NCBI GenBank assembly: GCA_937938065.1
Contig: CALDBH010000010.1
Span: forward strand, 1 to 7,724
Reading direction: 5' to 3'
Source: an uncultured Sulfurovum sp.
GTDB lineage: Bacteria; Campylobacterota; Campylobacteria; Campylobacterales; Sulfurovaceae
DNA length: 7,724 nt
Position numbers and translations under genes: made by a program. Below, in pieces: positions 1-6,465 of this stretch. Each line of letters starts with the position of its first letter. Position 1 is the first letter of the stretch. The notes beneath the pieces are model-generated. The model searched no databases, was not told the DNA's origin, and was given only the letters and a program-made list of their open reading frames with translations.

Positions 1-195
1 ACTGATTGTTCTATAGGAGTATCTATCTCCTCTAAATCTGGAATAGTTTAAATTGCCGTTCAATAGACATTGTGATATTTGATAGTTTGTTGTACCCTGA
101 CATAAACTATATCTTTCCTGGTAGTTTTTCAAGCCTTGATCAGGGGCTGCGGCGAATATAAATGTATGAATTAATATAAATACTATTTTTTTCAT
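1..195 (-). CDS. Small exported protein, N-terminal 65 residues (partial, runs off left edge)
   Basis: Reading leftward from ATG at 195 gives 65 codons with no stop up to the window edge, so the 3' end is missing. The first 17 or so residues form a classic signal peptide: MKK, a hydrophobic run (IVFILIHTFIFA), then AAA before Pro-Asp, so cleavage probably falls near residue 17. The mature part has two cysteines ten residues apart (YSLCQG and ISQCLL), which could form a periplasmic disulfide. The rest is rich in Tyr, Arg and Asn (NLNYSRFRGDRYSY). No cysteine sits at a lipobox position, so it is exported rather than lipidated. I do not recognise the family. The ribosome-binding site is weak (AAGA about 12 bases upstream). 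It is divergent from the motor operon and shares its 124-bp upstream spacer. The signal peptide and uninterrupted frame make this a likely real gene. Confidence 0.7.
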   Translation of the reverse strand, partial: MKKIVFILIHTFIFAAAPDQGLKNYQERYSLCQGTTNYQISQCLLNGNLNYSRFRGDRYSYRTIS

Positions 196-284
196 ACTTA
201 TATAATATCTTAATTTTTCATAATAGTAAAATGGCCACAAAGTAAGCAAGCAACGTGCTCTAAGATGCATTTAGGGATTTTGGC

Positions 285-290
285 TATAAT
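285..290 (+). promoter_or_regulatory. -10 promoter element for the motor operon
   Basis: A perfect TATAAT preceded by a T-rich stretch (TTTAGGGATTTTGGC) lies 29 bases before the ATG at 320. No convincing -35 box is seen, which fits the usual pattern of Campylobacterota sigma-70 promoters. Transcription would start near 297, giving a leader of about 23 bases that includes the ribosome-binding site AGGA at 310-313, six bases before the start codon. The rest of the 196-319 spacer must also hold the promoter of the leftward gene, for which I see no clear candidate. Confidence 0.6.
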
Positions 291-319
291 AACTTCATTA
301 AATTTAACTAGGATGCTTT

Positions 320-1426
320 ATGCAACAATTTGACAGACAAAATTCAGCTTCATGTACTTCACACTCTTTTGCAATATTATTGATACCTTTTCTTTTTTTA
401 GTAGGCTTGGTTCTTGCTTATCTTGGTATATTCCCTATCAATGTAGAAGCACATACTTTTGGGATCGTAGCATTTATTTTTGTCGTATTTGTGTTTTTTG
501 TAAAGCATAACGCAAATTACGCGGTGTGTCATATGAAAGGTTCTTTTTTCAACATGGAAGAGGAACTTCAGGCGGCATTGCGTGAAAATGCATTGACGAT
601 CATGGGTAAGACAAAATCTACCTTACATGTTAAAGACTTTATTACTGAGTACTATCAGGATATTCGTAATGATAATTTTGCACGTGTAGCGCCTTCTGTC
701 TTTCCTATGTTAGGTATTTTGGGTACATTTATTGCTATTGCCTTGTCAATGCCTGATTTTACAGTGAAAGATCTTAGTGCACTTGATCGTGAAATTTCTA
801 TACTTCTTTCGGGTATCGGTACTGCATTTTATGCATCTATCTACGGTATTATGCTTTCTCTTATCTGGACATACTTTGAAAAAAGAGGTATTGCAAAAGT
901 AGATAAGCAGATTTTCGATATGGAAAAACTTTATGGTCAGCGTGTATGGAAAAGATCTGAACTTATCAAACATGAGCACATGCAGAGTGAGCTTAAAGAT
1001 CAACAGATTGTTCAGACACTTAAAGAGACATTCAACATGGACTTTATTAAAGAGTTGAATGATCAGTATCTTAAAAATTTCACAACGATCATACATGACA
1101 CAACAAACAGTTTTACAAAGCTGACTGTACATATGCAGGAAGCTTCTTCAGAGTTGCGTGATACACTTGAGAACATACATCACAGACAAGCAAGTGTTGA
1201 TGCTGTCGCAGCGATGGAAAAAAATATTGAAGGCTTCAATGAAAATACTCAAAACCTTCAAAAATCTATGGAACGTTTTGATGGTTCTGTGGACCATACT
1301 TTTGAGAAGATAGATGAAGAACTGGGACAGGCTGTTGAAAAGCTTGGTACATTTGCACGTATCATCTCTGAGCAGAATGAAGAGATACTTGAAAATATGG
1401 CAACATTAAAACAGCAAGAAAAGTAA
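320..1426 (+). CDS. MotA/TolQ/ExbB-family proton-channel subunit (ZorA-like)
   Basis: Inner-membrane ion-channel subunit of a proton-motive-force-driven motor; in this family five copies surround two copies of the partner subunit. Four membrane segments are visible: about 17-37, 45-62, 121-143 and 160-183. The third carries the family signature PMLGILGTFIAI (129-140), with the conserved Gly-Thr at 135-136. The fourth carries SGIGTAFYASIYGIMLS (164-180), with small and hydroxyl residues lining the channel. Residues 64-118 form the cytoplasmic loop. Residues 185-368 form a hydrophilic helical tail, much longer than in ExbB or TolQ and coiled-coil-like towards the end. The length (368) exceeds ExbB/TolQ (about 230) and MotA (about 290) but is shorter than the large ZorA proteins. 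The start is supported by AGGA six bases upstream. The next gene begins four bases after the stop, so the two form an operon. Membership in the superfamily is secure; a ZorA-like role is inference from the partner. Confidence 0.88.
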   Translation: MQQFDRQNSASCTSHSFAILLIPFLFLVGLVLAYLGIFPINVEAHTFGIVAFIFVVFVFFVKHNANYAVCHMKGSFFNMEEELQAALRENALTIMGKTKSTLHVKDFITEYYQDIRNDNFARVAPSVFPMLGILGTFIAIALSMPDFTVKDLSALDREISILLSGIGTAFYASIYGIMLSLIWTYFEKRGIAKVDKQIFDMEKLYGQRVWKRSELIKHEHMQSELKDQQIVQTLKETFNMDFIKELNDQYLKNFTTIIHDTTNSFTKLTVHMQEASSELRDTLENIHHRQASVDAVAAMEKNIEGFNENTQNLQKSMERFDGSVDHTFEKIDEELGQAVEKLGTFARIISEQNEEILENMATLKQQEK

Positions 1427-1430
1427 AATT

Positions 1431-2690
1431 ATGTTTAGAAACGACAAGACGAACGCAGAAAGTAATTTCTGGATATCATATGCCGACTTGATGGCAGGAT
1501 TACTTTTTGTTTTCATTTTACTTATTGGTGCGATCGTATCAAAGTCTGTTATTTTGAAGGCTGACTTGCATAACAAGGAAGAGAGCCTTTCAAACTTATC
1601 TGAGACACTTAAAGTAAAAGAGAATACTTTGAACGAGTTAAGTGACAGCTTGGCTAAAAGTCAAGCACTTGTGAGTGAAAAAGACAGGTATCTAAGTGAA
1701 GATGAAAAACTTTTAGCGGAAAAAGATAGATTACTTACACTTAAAAACGCACGTATTGCTGATGATAAAATTAAATTGACCGAAGCAGAAAAGCAACTTC
1801 AAATTAAAAATGCACGTATTGCAAAAGACCAACTCATGTTGGCTGAAAATGAAAGAATGTTCAAGCTTAAAATATCTGAGATTGAGAAGCTAAATAGGCT
1901 GTTACTGGAGGCAAATGCAAAACAGGATCTGCTTAGTAATAAAATAATTATCGTCCAAAATCTTCTTGATAAAAATAAAAATGAATTGGATAATACGACA
2001 AAAAGTTTAAAAGACTATGAAGGAAAAGTACTCATACTCTCTAATGAATTGATTGAAACGAAAGATACCGTAAAAATACAAGATGAAAAACTCTTAACAC
2101 TTCTGAATGCAATTGATGAAAAGAAAACAAAGTATGATGAACTCGTAGCAAATCTTCAAGCACAAAAAGCGAAGATAAAATCTTTGACAGGTATCAAACT
2201 TCAAGTTGTGGCGGCACTCAAAGAAGCATTGGGTGACAATATCGATATAGATAAAAAGACCGGATCACTAAGGCTGGCTTCTAATATACTTTTTGGAAGT
2301 GGCGACGCAACACTTAAGCCTGAAGCAGAAGTAGAGCTCAAAAAAGCATTTGAAGTCTATATTGGTACATTGGTTACAAATCCAAAAATAAAACCACATC
2401 TCGATAAAATTATCATCGAAGGGCACACAGACAGTGTGGGTTCATACATTTATAACTTGAACCTCTCGCAGAAACGTGCACTTGCAGTTATGGAGTATTT
2501 ACTTACGTTGGATTTCACTAAAGAGCATAACATTCAGCCACTTATGACGGCTTCTGGTAGAGCGTACCAGGATGCTATTATCGTAGATGGCGTAGAAGAT
2601 AAAAATGCATCAAGACGTATAGAGATAAAATTCAGACTTAAAAATGAAGATGCAATGAATGAGATAGAAAAGGTTTTAGATGCAAACTGA
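1431..2690 (+). CDS. MotB/ZorB-like motor subunit with long coiled coil and OmpA peptidoglycan-binding domain
   Basis: Partner of the preceding channel subunit. A short basic cytoplasmic N-terminus leads into one membrane helix (about 13-36) that begins FWISYADLM. Asp19 sits where MotB and ZorB carry the proton-binding aspartate, and the FWISxADLM pattern resembles ZorB-type proteins. Residues 43-255 are charged, cysteine-free heptad-like coiled coil, predicted to be periplasmic, and include a 21-residue tandem repeat. Residues 275-405 form an OmpA C-like domain: GHTDSVGS (331-338), NLSQKRA (344-350) and ASRRIEIKF (393-401) match the diaminopimelate-binding core. The protein is 419 residues, long for MotB or ZorB because of the coiled coil. 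The start lies four bases after the upstream stop, with only a weak AAGAAAAG ribosome site overlapping the upstream gene end, suggesting translational coupling. Generic OmpA-family naming would miss the motor role. Confidence 0.88.
   Translation: MFRNDKTNAESNFWISYADLMAGLLFVFILLIGAIVSKSVILKADLHNKEESLSNLSETLKVKENTLNELSDSLAKSQALVSEKDRYLSEDEKLLAEKDRLLTLKNARIADDKIKLTEAEKQLQIKNARIAKDQLMLAENERMFKLKISEIEKLNRLLLEANAKQDLLSNKIIIVQNLLDKNKNELDNTTKSLKDYEGKVLILSNELIETKDTVKIQDEKLLTLLNAIDEKKTKYDELVANLQAQKAKIKSLTGIKLQVVAALKEALGDNIDIDKKTGSLRLASNILFGSGDATLKPEAEVELKKAFEVYIGTLVTNPKIKPHLDKIIIEGHTDSVGSYIYNLNLSQKRALAVMEYLLTLDFTKEHNIQPLMTASGRAYQDAIIVDGVEDKNASRRIEIKFRLKNEDAMNEIEKVLDAN
1743..1868 (+). repeat. 63-bp tandem duplication inside the coiled coil
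   Basis: Two adjacent 63-base units (1743-1805 and 1806-1868) encode residues 105-125 and 126-146, each beginning KNARIA. The first 18 bases of the units match at 16 positions (AAAAAYGCACGTATTGCW), and the remainder has diverged. Twenty-one residues is three heptads, so adding a unit lengthens the rod without breaking the coiled-coil register. Weaker echoes occur upstream (SEKDRYL at 82-88 and AEKDRLL at 96-102, 14 residues apart). Confidence 0.75.
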
Positions 2691-2874
2691 TTTTAAACCC
2701 GTGCATCTTCAGCAGGCAAATGCCAAGCTGGACAGGCATGTATTGTCATCAGAGCGATATGAAAAACACGATGATCTACATAAAGATGGAAGAATTAAAA
2801 TATCTTTATGGAAAAAGTTTATAAGGGTATTTACAACCAATCCTTTTGTATTACCTGAAGAGTTCTATAAATAA
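2680..2874 (+). CDS. Small basic protein, third gene of the motor operon, unknown function
   Basis: A 64-residue protein whose ATG lies inside the end of the OmpA-domain gene, overlapping it by 11 bases. A good ribosome site (GAAAAGG, 2667-2673) sits six bases upstream, which supports a real, translationally coupled gene. There is no signal peptide, membrane helix or cysteine, so it should be cytoplasmic. The first 35 residues are hydrophilic and rich in His, Lys and Asp. The C-terminal third (ISLWKKFIRVFTTNPFVL then PEEFYK) is basic and aromatic, and might be an amphipathic segment that binds membrane or a partner. I recognise no family. Its position suggests an accessory factor for the motor, by inference only. 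Confidence 0.68.
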   Translation: MQTDFKPVHLQQANAKLDRHVLSSERYEKHDDLHKDGRIKISLWKKFIRVFTTNPFVLPEEFYK

Positions 2875-2909
2875 TCTAAAAATTTCATCCTTACATTATT
2901 CATCTCTAA

Positions 2910-2943
2910 ATTTCATACAAATTTCACATAATCATTCTATAGT
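2910..2943 (+). promoter_or_regulatory. Candidate PhoB-type operator and promoter for the lipoprotein operon
   Basis: Positions 2910-2927 read ATTTCATACAAATTTCAC, two 7-base half sites in direct repeat with an 11-base period. They match 13 of 18 positions of the E. coli pho box (CTGTCATAWAWCTGTCAY). Exactly 10 bases further on is TATAGT (2938-2943), a plausible -10 element, which is the spacing of E. coli PhoB-dependent promoters where the box replaces the -35. A further AAATTTCAT copy lies at 2880-2888. A second possible -10, TATACT, is at 2948-2953, paired with TTCACA (2923-2928) at a long 19-base spacer. The rest of 2875-3000 is AT-rich with no visible terminator. In DNA this AT-rich some match could be chance. 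Confidence 0.4.
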
Positions 2944-3000
2944 ACGTTATACTATGGGTATTATGTTCATATTTTAAATGCCAAATAAAGGAAAACTAAA

Positions 3001-4671
3001 GTGCGATTAAATAGTTTATTAACACTGTGTGCCATAGTACTTACACTAAGTGGTTGCGGTGGAGGAGGAGGTGAATCAACAAGTACTGATTCTATATACG
3101 TTACGATTACTGATGACTATCAAGTTGAAAGTCTAGGTTCTGAAAGTACCATCAATGCTACGGTTTCTATGGAAGGTACAGTTAAAAGCCTCTATTTAGT
3201 ACTTAGTAATAATGCCAATATACCTGGTAGTTCAACCATTACACATAATGCTAAAGTTGCAACAGTAGCACAAGCTAAATCTATTCTATCCACCAGTATT
3301 ACAGAAAAACCAGTCATTCTACGTGATCCTCAATATGTACATGATTTTTCATCTCAAGTAGGTAGATTACTTTCTAAAGCAGAATCAAATCAACCTCAAG
3401 CTAAAACGTTAGCTATAGTTGAAAGAATGGAAGATAATGTGGGAGATACTAAAACATTTTATCTTGATGCTGATGGTACACAAATGACTGATGCTACAGC
3501 AATAATAGTTGTTCCAAACATTAAAACTGCATTGGGAGATAAAACACTTAACATTTGGGTGTCAGATGATAGCTATGGTTTAGGATGTGATAAAAGTAGG
3601 TGTGTGACAGAGGATATGGTAAGGGATTTGGCTAACACTTTTTTATTAGATGGACCTGATAATGATATTTACGATTGGGTTACAAATGTTTATGGTGAAG
3701 AGTGGGAAACAGATACTAATGGTTATAGTGATCTTATTTCTGCAAATGATGAAATCACCATCTTGCTTACAGATATCGATAAAGATAATAGTCCTGATGG
3801 TGGTGTTATAGGATATTTTTGGTCCAAAGACAACTTTGTTAGATCTTCTCTTGTAAATGGTTCAAATGAAAGAATAATGTTCTATGCTGATTCTGTGATG
3901 TTTGCTAATGGGGAAGATACATGGGACATAGATGACCCGTGGCCCAAAGAGATGGTGTCAACGCTTGCTCATGAATTTCAGCATATGATTAATTTTTATC
4001 AGAAACGTATTTTACTTGATACAGATACAGATACATGGATCAATGAAATGCTTTCTGAAAGTACAGAAGATATTATTGCTACTAAAATCCGACATATTGG
4101 ACCAAGAGCTGTTGATTATCTCGATGGGAGTGCAGGATCAGCGGGTAATATTGAGGGAAGGTATCCACTTTTTAATGCCAATAATACCCTTTCTTTAACA
4201 GCATGGAATGGACAACTGGCAGACTATTCTAAAGTGAATTCATTTGGAGCCTATCTTCTTAGAAACTATGGAGGTGCAGAACTGCTTCATGATATTATGC
4301 ATAATAGTTTTGAAGATGAACAGGCTGTGGTTGACGCTGTCAATAAATCACCTGACGGTGCAGGAAAAACATTTGCTAACTTACTTAGTGAATGGGGTGT
4401 TGCAGTTATGCTTTCAGACCATGAAAGTTTAGTTGATGTACCTTTTTACAATACGGGTGATTTTACCCTTAGTACATATAATAATAGTACATATGAGTTA
4501 GGATCGATAAACTTCTTCAATTATATTCCACTTCCAACAATCTATACAACATCAGGTACCGTAGAAGCTAAAGGAAATTACTATTATAAAATAGGTGATA
4601 ATGTAACGGGTGATATTAGTATCACTCTAGAACTGAATGGTCAAACTGAAGCAACACTTATAGCCAAATAG
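3001..4671 (+). CDS. Lipoprotein zinc metalloprotease, HEXXH gluzincin (M30/hyicolysin-like)
   Basis: Predicted surface or periplasmic lipoprotein protease. The start is GTG, fixed by AAAGGA (2987-2992) eight bases upstream and by the signal peptide directly after it. The lipobox LSGC ends in Cys19, followed by five glycines and a Ser/Thr-rich linker. The zinc site is HEFQH (324-328). Twenty residues later comes NEMLSE (348-353), matching the gluzincin NExxSD/E third-ligand pattern, so His324, His328 and Glu349 should bind zinc and Glu325 should be catalytic. Upstream, IWVSDD (185-190) begins the probable catalytic domain, with Cys196 and Cys201 perhaps forming a disulfide. The C-terminal 120 or so residues look like a beta-rich domain without catalytic motifs. 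Known M30 enzymes are secreted neutral metalloproteases; the substrate here is unknown. A second lipoprotein gene follows 13 bases later. Metalloprotease is confident; the M30 placement is moderate. Confidence 0.82.
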   Translation: MRLNSLLTLCAIVLTLSGCGGGGGESTSTDSIYVTITDDYQVESLGSESTINATVSMEGTVKSLYLVLSNNANIPGSSTITHNAKVATVAQAKSILSTSITEKPVILRDPQYVHDFSSQVGRLLSKAESNQPQAKTLAIVERMEDNVGDTKTFYLDADGTQMTDATAIIVVPNIKTALGDKTLNIWVSDDSYGLGCDKSRCVTEDMVRDLANTFLLDGPDNDIYDWVTNVYGEEWETDTNGYSDLISANDEITILLTDIDKDNSPDGGVIGYFWSKDNFVRSSLVNGSNERIMFYADSVMFANGEDTWDIDDPWPKEMVSTLAHEFQHMINFYQKRILLDTDTDTWINEMLSESTEDIIATKIRHIGPRAVDYLDGSAGSAGNIEGRYPLFNANNTLSLTAWNGQLADYSKVNSFGAYLLRNYGGAELLHDIMHNSFEDEQAVVDAVNKSPDGAGKTFANLLSEWGVAVMLSDHESLVDVPFYNTGDFTLSTYNNSTYELGSINFFNYIPLPTIYTTSGTVEAKGNYYYKIGDNVTGDISITLELNGQTEATLIAK

Positions 4672-4684
4672 AAGAAGGGTGTGA

Positions 4685-4966
4685 ATGAAAAAAATAATCA
4701 TAGGACTGAGTCTCATAGGACTCATAGGATGTACTCAGGACAATACTATGGAACTTGAGGGAAGGGTGGCTGTAAAAGGTTCTTCTCCTCATACGTATTT
4801 AAGTATTAAAGATAGTAAGAGTCATAAAAGTTATAAGATTCAAAATCAGGAAAAGTTTGATTTGATGAAAAAACAAAATCAAACGGTTAAAATAGAAGTA
4901 ATACTCATCAAAGAAGCCATAGGTCCTGGATTCCCAGCCGTGATAGAAGTAGTAGAAGTCAAATAG
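4685..4966 (+). CDS. Small lipoprotein with beta-rich, possibly OB-fold, domain
   Basis: A 93-residue protein with a lipoprotein signal: MKK, hydrophobic core, lipobox LIGC with Cys16 as the lipidated residue. The residue after Cys is Thr, so outer-membrane sorting is plausible under E. coli rules. The mature 78 residues are lysine-rich and alternate in a beta pattern (MELEGRVAVKG, HTYLSIKD, KSYKIQN, TVKIEVILIKE, PAVIEVVEVK). This resembles small OB-fold periplasmic domains, though I cannot assign a family. The ribosome site AAGG (4675-4678) is six bases before ATG. It lies 13 bases after the metalloprotease gene and is probably co-transcribed, so it might be a partner or inhibitor of the protease (inference). 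Its stop is only four bases from the convergent murA stop, with no hairpin terminator between. Confidence 0.75.
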   Translation: MKKIIIGLSLIGLIGCTQDNTMELEGRVAVKGSSPHTYLSIKDSKSHKSYKIQNQEKFDLMKKQNQTVKIEVILIKEAIGPGFPAVIEVVEVK

Positions 4967-4970
4967 ACTT

Positions 4971-6239
4971 TTACTTACTCTCCTTCTTTCTCACAATATT
5001 TGCACCTAATGCAGAGAGTTTACCTTCTAGATCATCATATCCGCGGTCTAAGTGGTAGATACGTCTTACATTGGTTGTACCTTCTGCAACAAGCGCAGCT
5101 AGAACAAGTGCTGAAGAGGCTCTGAGGTCTGTTGCCATAACATCTGCTCCATAGAGCTCCTCAACGCCTTTTACCGCTGCTGTACTTCCTTTGAGCCAGA
5201 TATCAGCACCTAATCGATTCAGTTCACTGACATGCATGAAACGGTTTTCAAAGAGACGCTCTTCTATAAGGCTTTCTCCTTTTGCCATGATGGCTAGTGC
5301 CATAAATTGTGCCTGCATATCCGTAGGGAAGCCTGGGTACTCTATGGTGATGAGATTTACTGGTTTGAGATCAGCCGTAGGGTGTATAGTAATACTATCC
5401 TCTTCTAGATCAAAAGTGCAACCCATATGTTCCAGTTTGTCTATGGATGATCTGATGTGCTGATGATTCACTTTATTGAGTGTGATAGTAGAGTTTGTAA
5501 TGGCTCCGGCACATAAGTAGGTTCCTGCCTCGATACGGTCTGGTATGATCTCTACGGGTTTAAATGTAAGTGGTGTTCTGTCTGTACCTTCGATCGTGAG
5601 TTCATTGGTACCGATACCTTCTATCTTTACACCCGCATCACGTATCATTTCACAAAGCTGAACCACTTCTGGTTCTTTTGCTGCATTAAGAATGGTTGTG
5701 GTGCCTTTAGCCAAAGCTGCAGCCATAACAATGTTTTCTGTACCACCTACAGTAATCTTGTCGAAAATGATCTTCGCGCCTACAAGTCCATTGGGTGCTT
5801 CAGCGCGAACATATCCACCTTTTATCTCTATATGGGCACCCATCTCTTCAAGCGCTTGAAGGTGAAGGTCTATAGGACGCTGACCAATGGCACAACCACC
5901 AGGCAAACTCACTTCACATTCTCCAAATCTTGCAAGCAGGGGACCCAATACCAGAATAGATGCTCTCATTTGAGAAACTATTTCATAGACTGCTTTGGTA
6001 GAAGTGATAGTACCATTATTGATCTTTGCTACCGTTTTATCATGATCTACAGTTCCCCCAAGCATAGTAAGAAGTTTGAGAAGCGTCCGGATATCTACAA
6101 CATTAGGTAGGTTTGTTAATGTAACTTCTTTGTCACTAAGTATGGTTGCTGCAATGATGGGGAGGGCTGCATTTTTAGCACCACTTATTGTGACATTTCC
6201 ACTTAACTTTTTTCCACCAACTATCTCTAAATAATCCAT
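4971..6239 (-). CDS. murA: UDP-N-acetylglucosamine 1-carboxyvinyltransferase
   Basis: Cytoplasmic enzyme of the first committed step of peptidoglycan synthesis: it transfers enolpyruvate from phosphoenolpyruvate to UDP-GlcNAc. Its 422 residues are full length for the family (E. coli 419). Landmarks are SGAKNAALP with Lys22, [14 protein letters not shown] (113-126) with catalytic Cys116 equivalent to E. coli Cys115, FPTDMQAQ with Asp307 equivalent to the catalytic base Asp305, DLRASSAL (371-378), and [13 protein letters not shown] with Arg399 equivalent to Arg397. The active-site Cys, not Asp, predicts the fosfomycin-alkylatable form. The start ATG at 6239 has TGAGGA eight bases upstream on the minus strand. 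It is divergent from the 185-residue gene and apparently transcribed alone here. No nearby second murA copy or frame damage is seen. Confidence 0.97.
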   Translation of the reverse strand: MDYLEIVGGKKLSGNVTISGAKNAALPIIAATILSDKEVTLTNLPNVVDIRTLLKLLTMLGGTVDHDKTVAKINNGTITSTKAVYEIVSQMRASILVLGPLLARFGECEVSLPGGCAIGQRPIDLHLQALEEMGAHIEIKGGYVRAEAPNGLVGAKIIFDKITVGGTENIVMAAALAKGTTTILNAAKEPEVVQLCEMIRDAGVKIEGIGTNELTIEGTDRTPLTFKPVEIIPDRIEAGTYLCAGAITNSTITLNKVNHQHIRSSIDKLEHMGCTFDLEEDSITIHPTADLKPVNLITIEYPGFPTDMQAQFMALAIMAKGESLIEERLFENRFMHVSELNRLGADIWLKGSTAAVKGVEELYGADVMATDLRASSALVLAALVAEGTTNVRRIYHLDRGYDDLEGKLSALGANIVRKKESK

Positions 6240-6320
6240 CTATTTCATCCTCAAATATAATTATATGATTTTATCTAAAAGTCGATTAGATGTGCCCTAA
6301 TATAAGTATTACTGGAATAT

Positions 6321-6326
6321 ATTATA
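6321..6326 (-). promoter_or_regulatory. murA: -10 promoter element for murA
   Basis: The minus strand reads AGTATAATAT here, a perfect TATAAT box, with an AT-rich stretch where a -35 would lie (nearest hexamer CTATCA). It lies between the GCCCTA and TAGGGC inverted arms, so a protein bound at both arms would cover it. Confidence 0.4.
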
Positions 6327-6452
6327 CTAAATAATATTAATAGTGATAGGGCTTTTCACATTAAAAAATAGAAAAATTCATATTATTCAGTATAGTTTAA
6401 AGTTACTATTATTAAAACTACTGTATTATATTTAATAATATGTACTCAAGAA

Positions 6453-6465
6453 GGGCCCTAGGCCC
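6453..6465 (+). promoter_or_regulatory. GC-rich mini-hairpin in the leader of the 185-residue gene
   Basis: GGGCC, loop CTA, GGCCC forms a five-base-pair all-GC stem in otherwise very AT-rich DNA, ending 17 bases before the ATG at 6483. It is followed by CATTTT and then the ribosome site AAGGG (6472-6476). The CCC at 6464-6466 could instead pair with GGG of the ribosome site across seven bases (ATTTTAA), giving two mutually exclusive foldings. It could be a leader regulatory structure, a weak terminator or attenuator, or a protein-binding palindrome (it contains GGGCCC and CCTAGG). Confidence 0.4.

Noticed and set aside
746..1132. Open frame antisense to the channel-subunit gene
   Set aside because: It lies wholly within a well-supported gene, has no convincing ribosome site, and its Cys/Phe/Ile-rich composition is typical of an antisense shadow.
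320..2690. Flagellar stator MotA/MotB or the TolQ/TolR pair
   Set aside because: The second protein has about 210 residues of coiled coil and a ZorB-like FWISYADLM helix, there are no flagellar or tol/pal neighbours, and the channel subunit is longer than TolQ, ExbB or MotA. The general superfamily call is kept.
320..2874. Complete Zorya defence system
   Set aside because: Nothing resembling ZorC, ZorD or ZorE is encoded nearby; the next genes are a lipoprotein protease and murA. The UvrD-type helicase at the right edge is about 4.6 kb away, behind an opposite-strand gene, and is not the SNF2-type ZorD.
2880..2927. CRISPR-like or mobile-element repeats
   Set aside because: The AAATTTCA copies are only 8-9 bases with unequal spacing (28 and 11 bases), with no spacers, transposase or terminal inverted repeats; an operator is more plausible.
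4016..4432. Two short open frames (4016-4198 and 4244-4432) in another frame within the protease gene
   Set aside because: They are out-of-frame shadows inside a gene with intact catalytic motifs running through them.
5191..6110. Plus-strand open frames at 5191-5463 and 5832-6110 opposite murA
   Set aside because: murA is full length with all key residues on the other strand; these are antisense shadows without ribosome sites.
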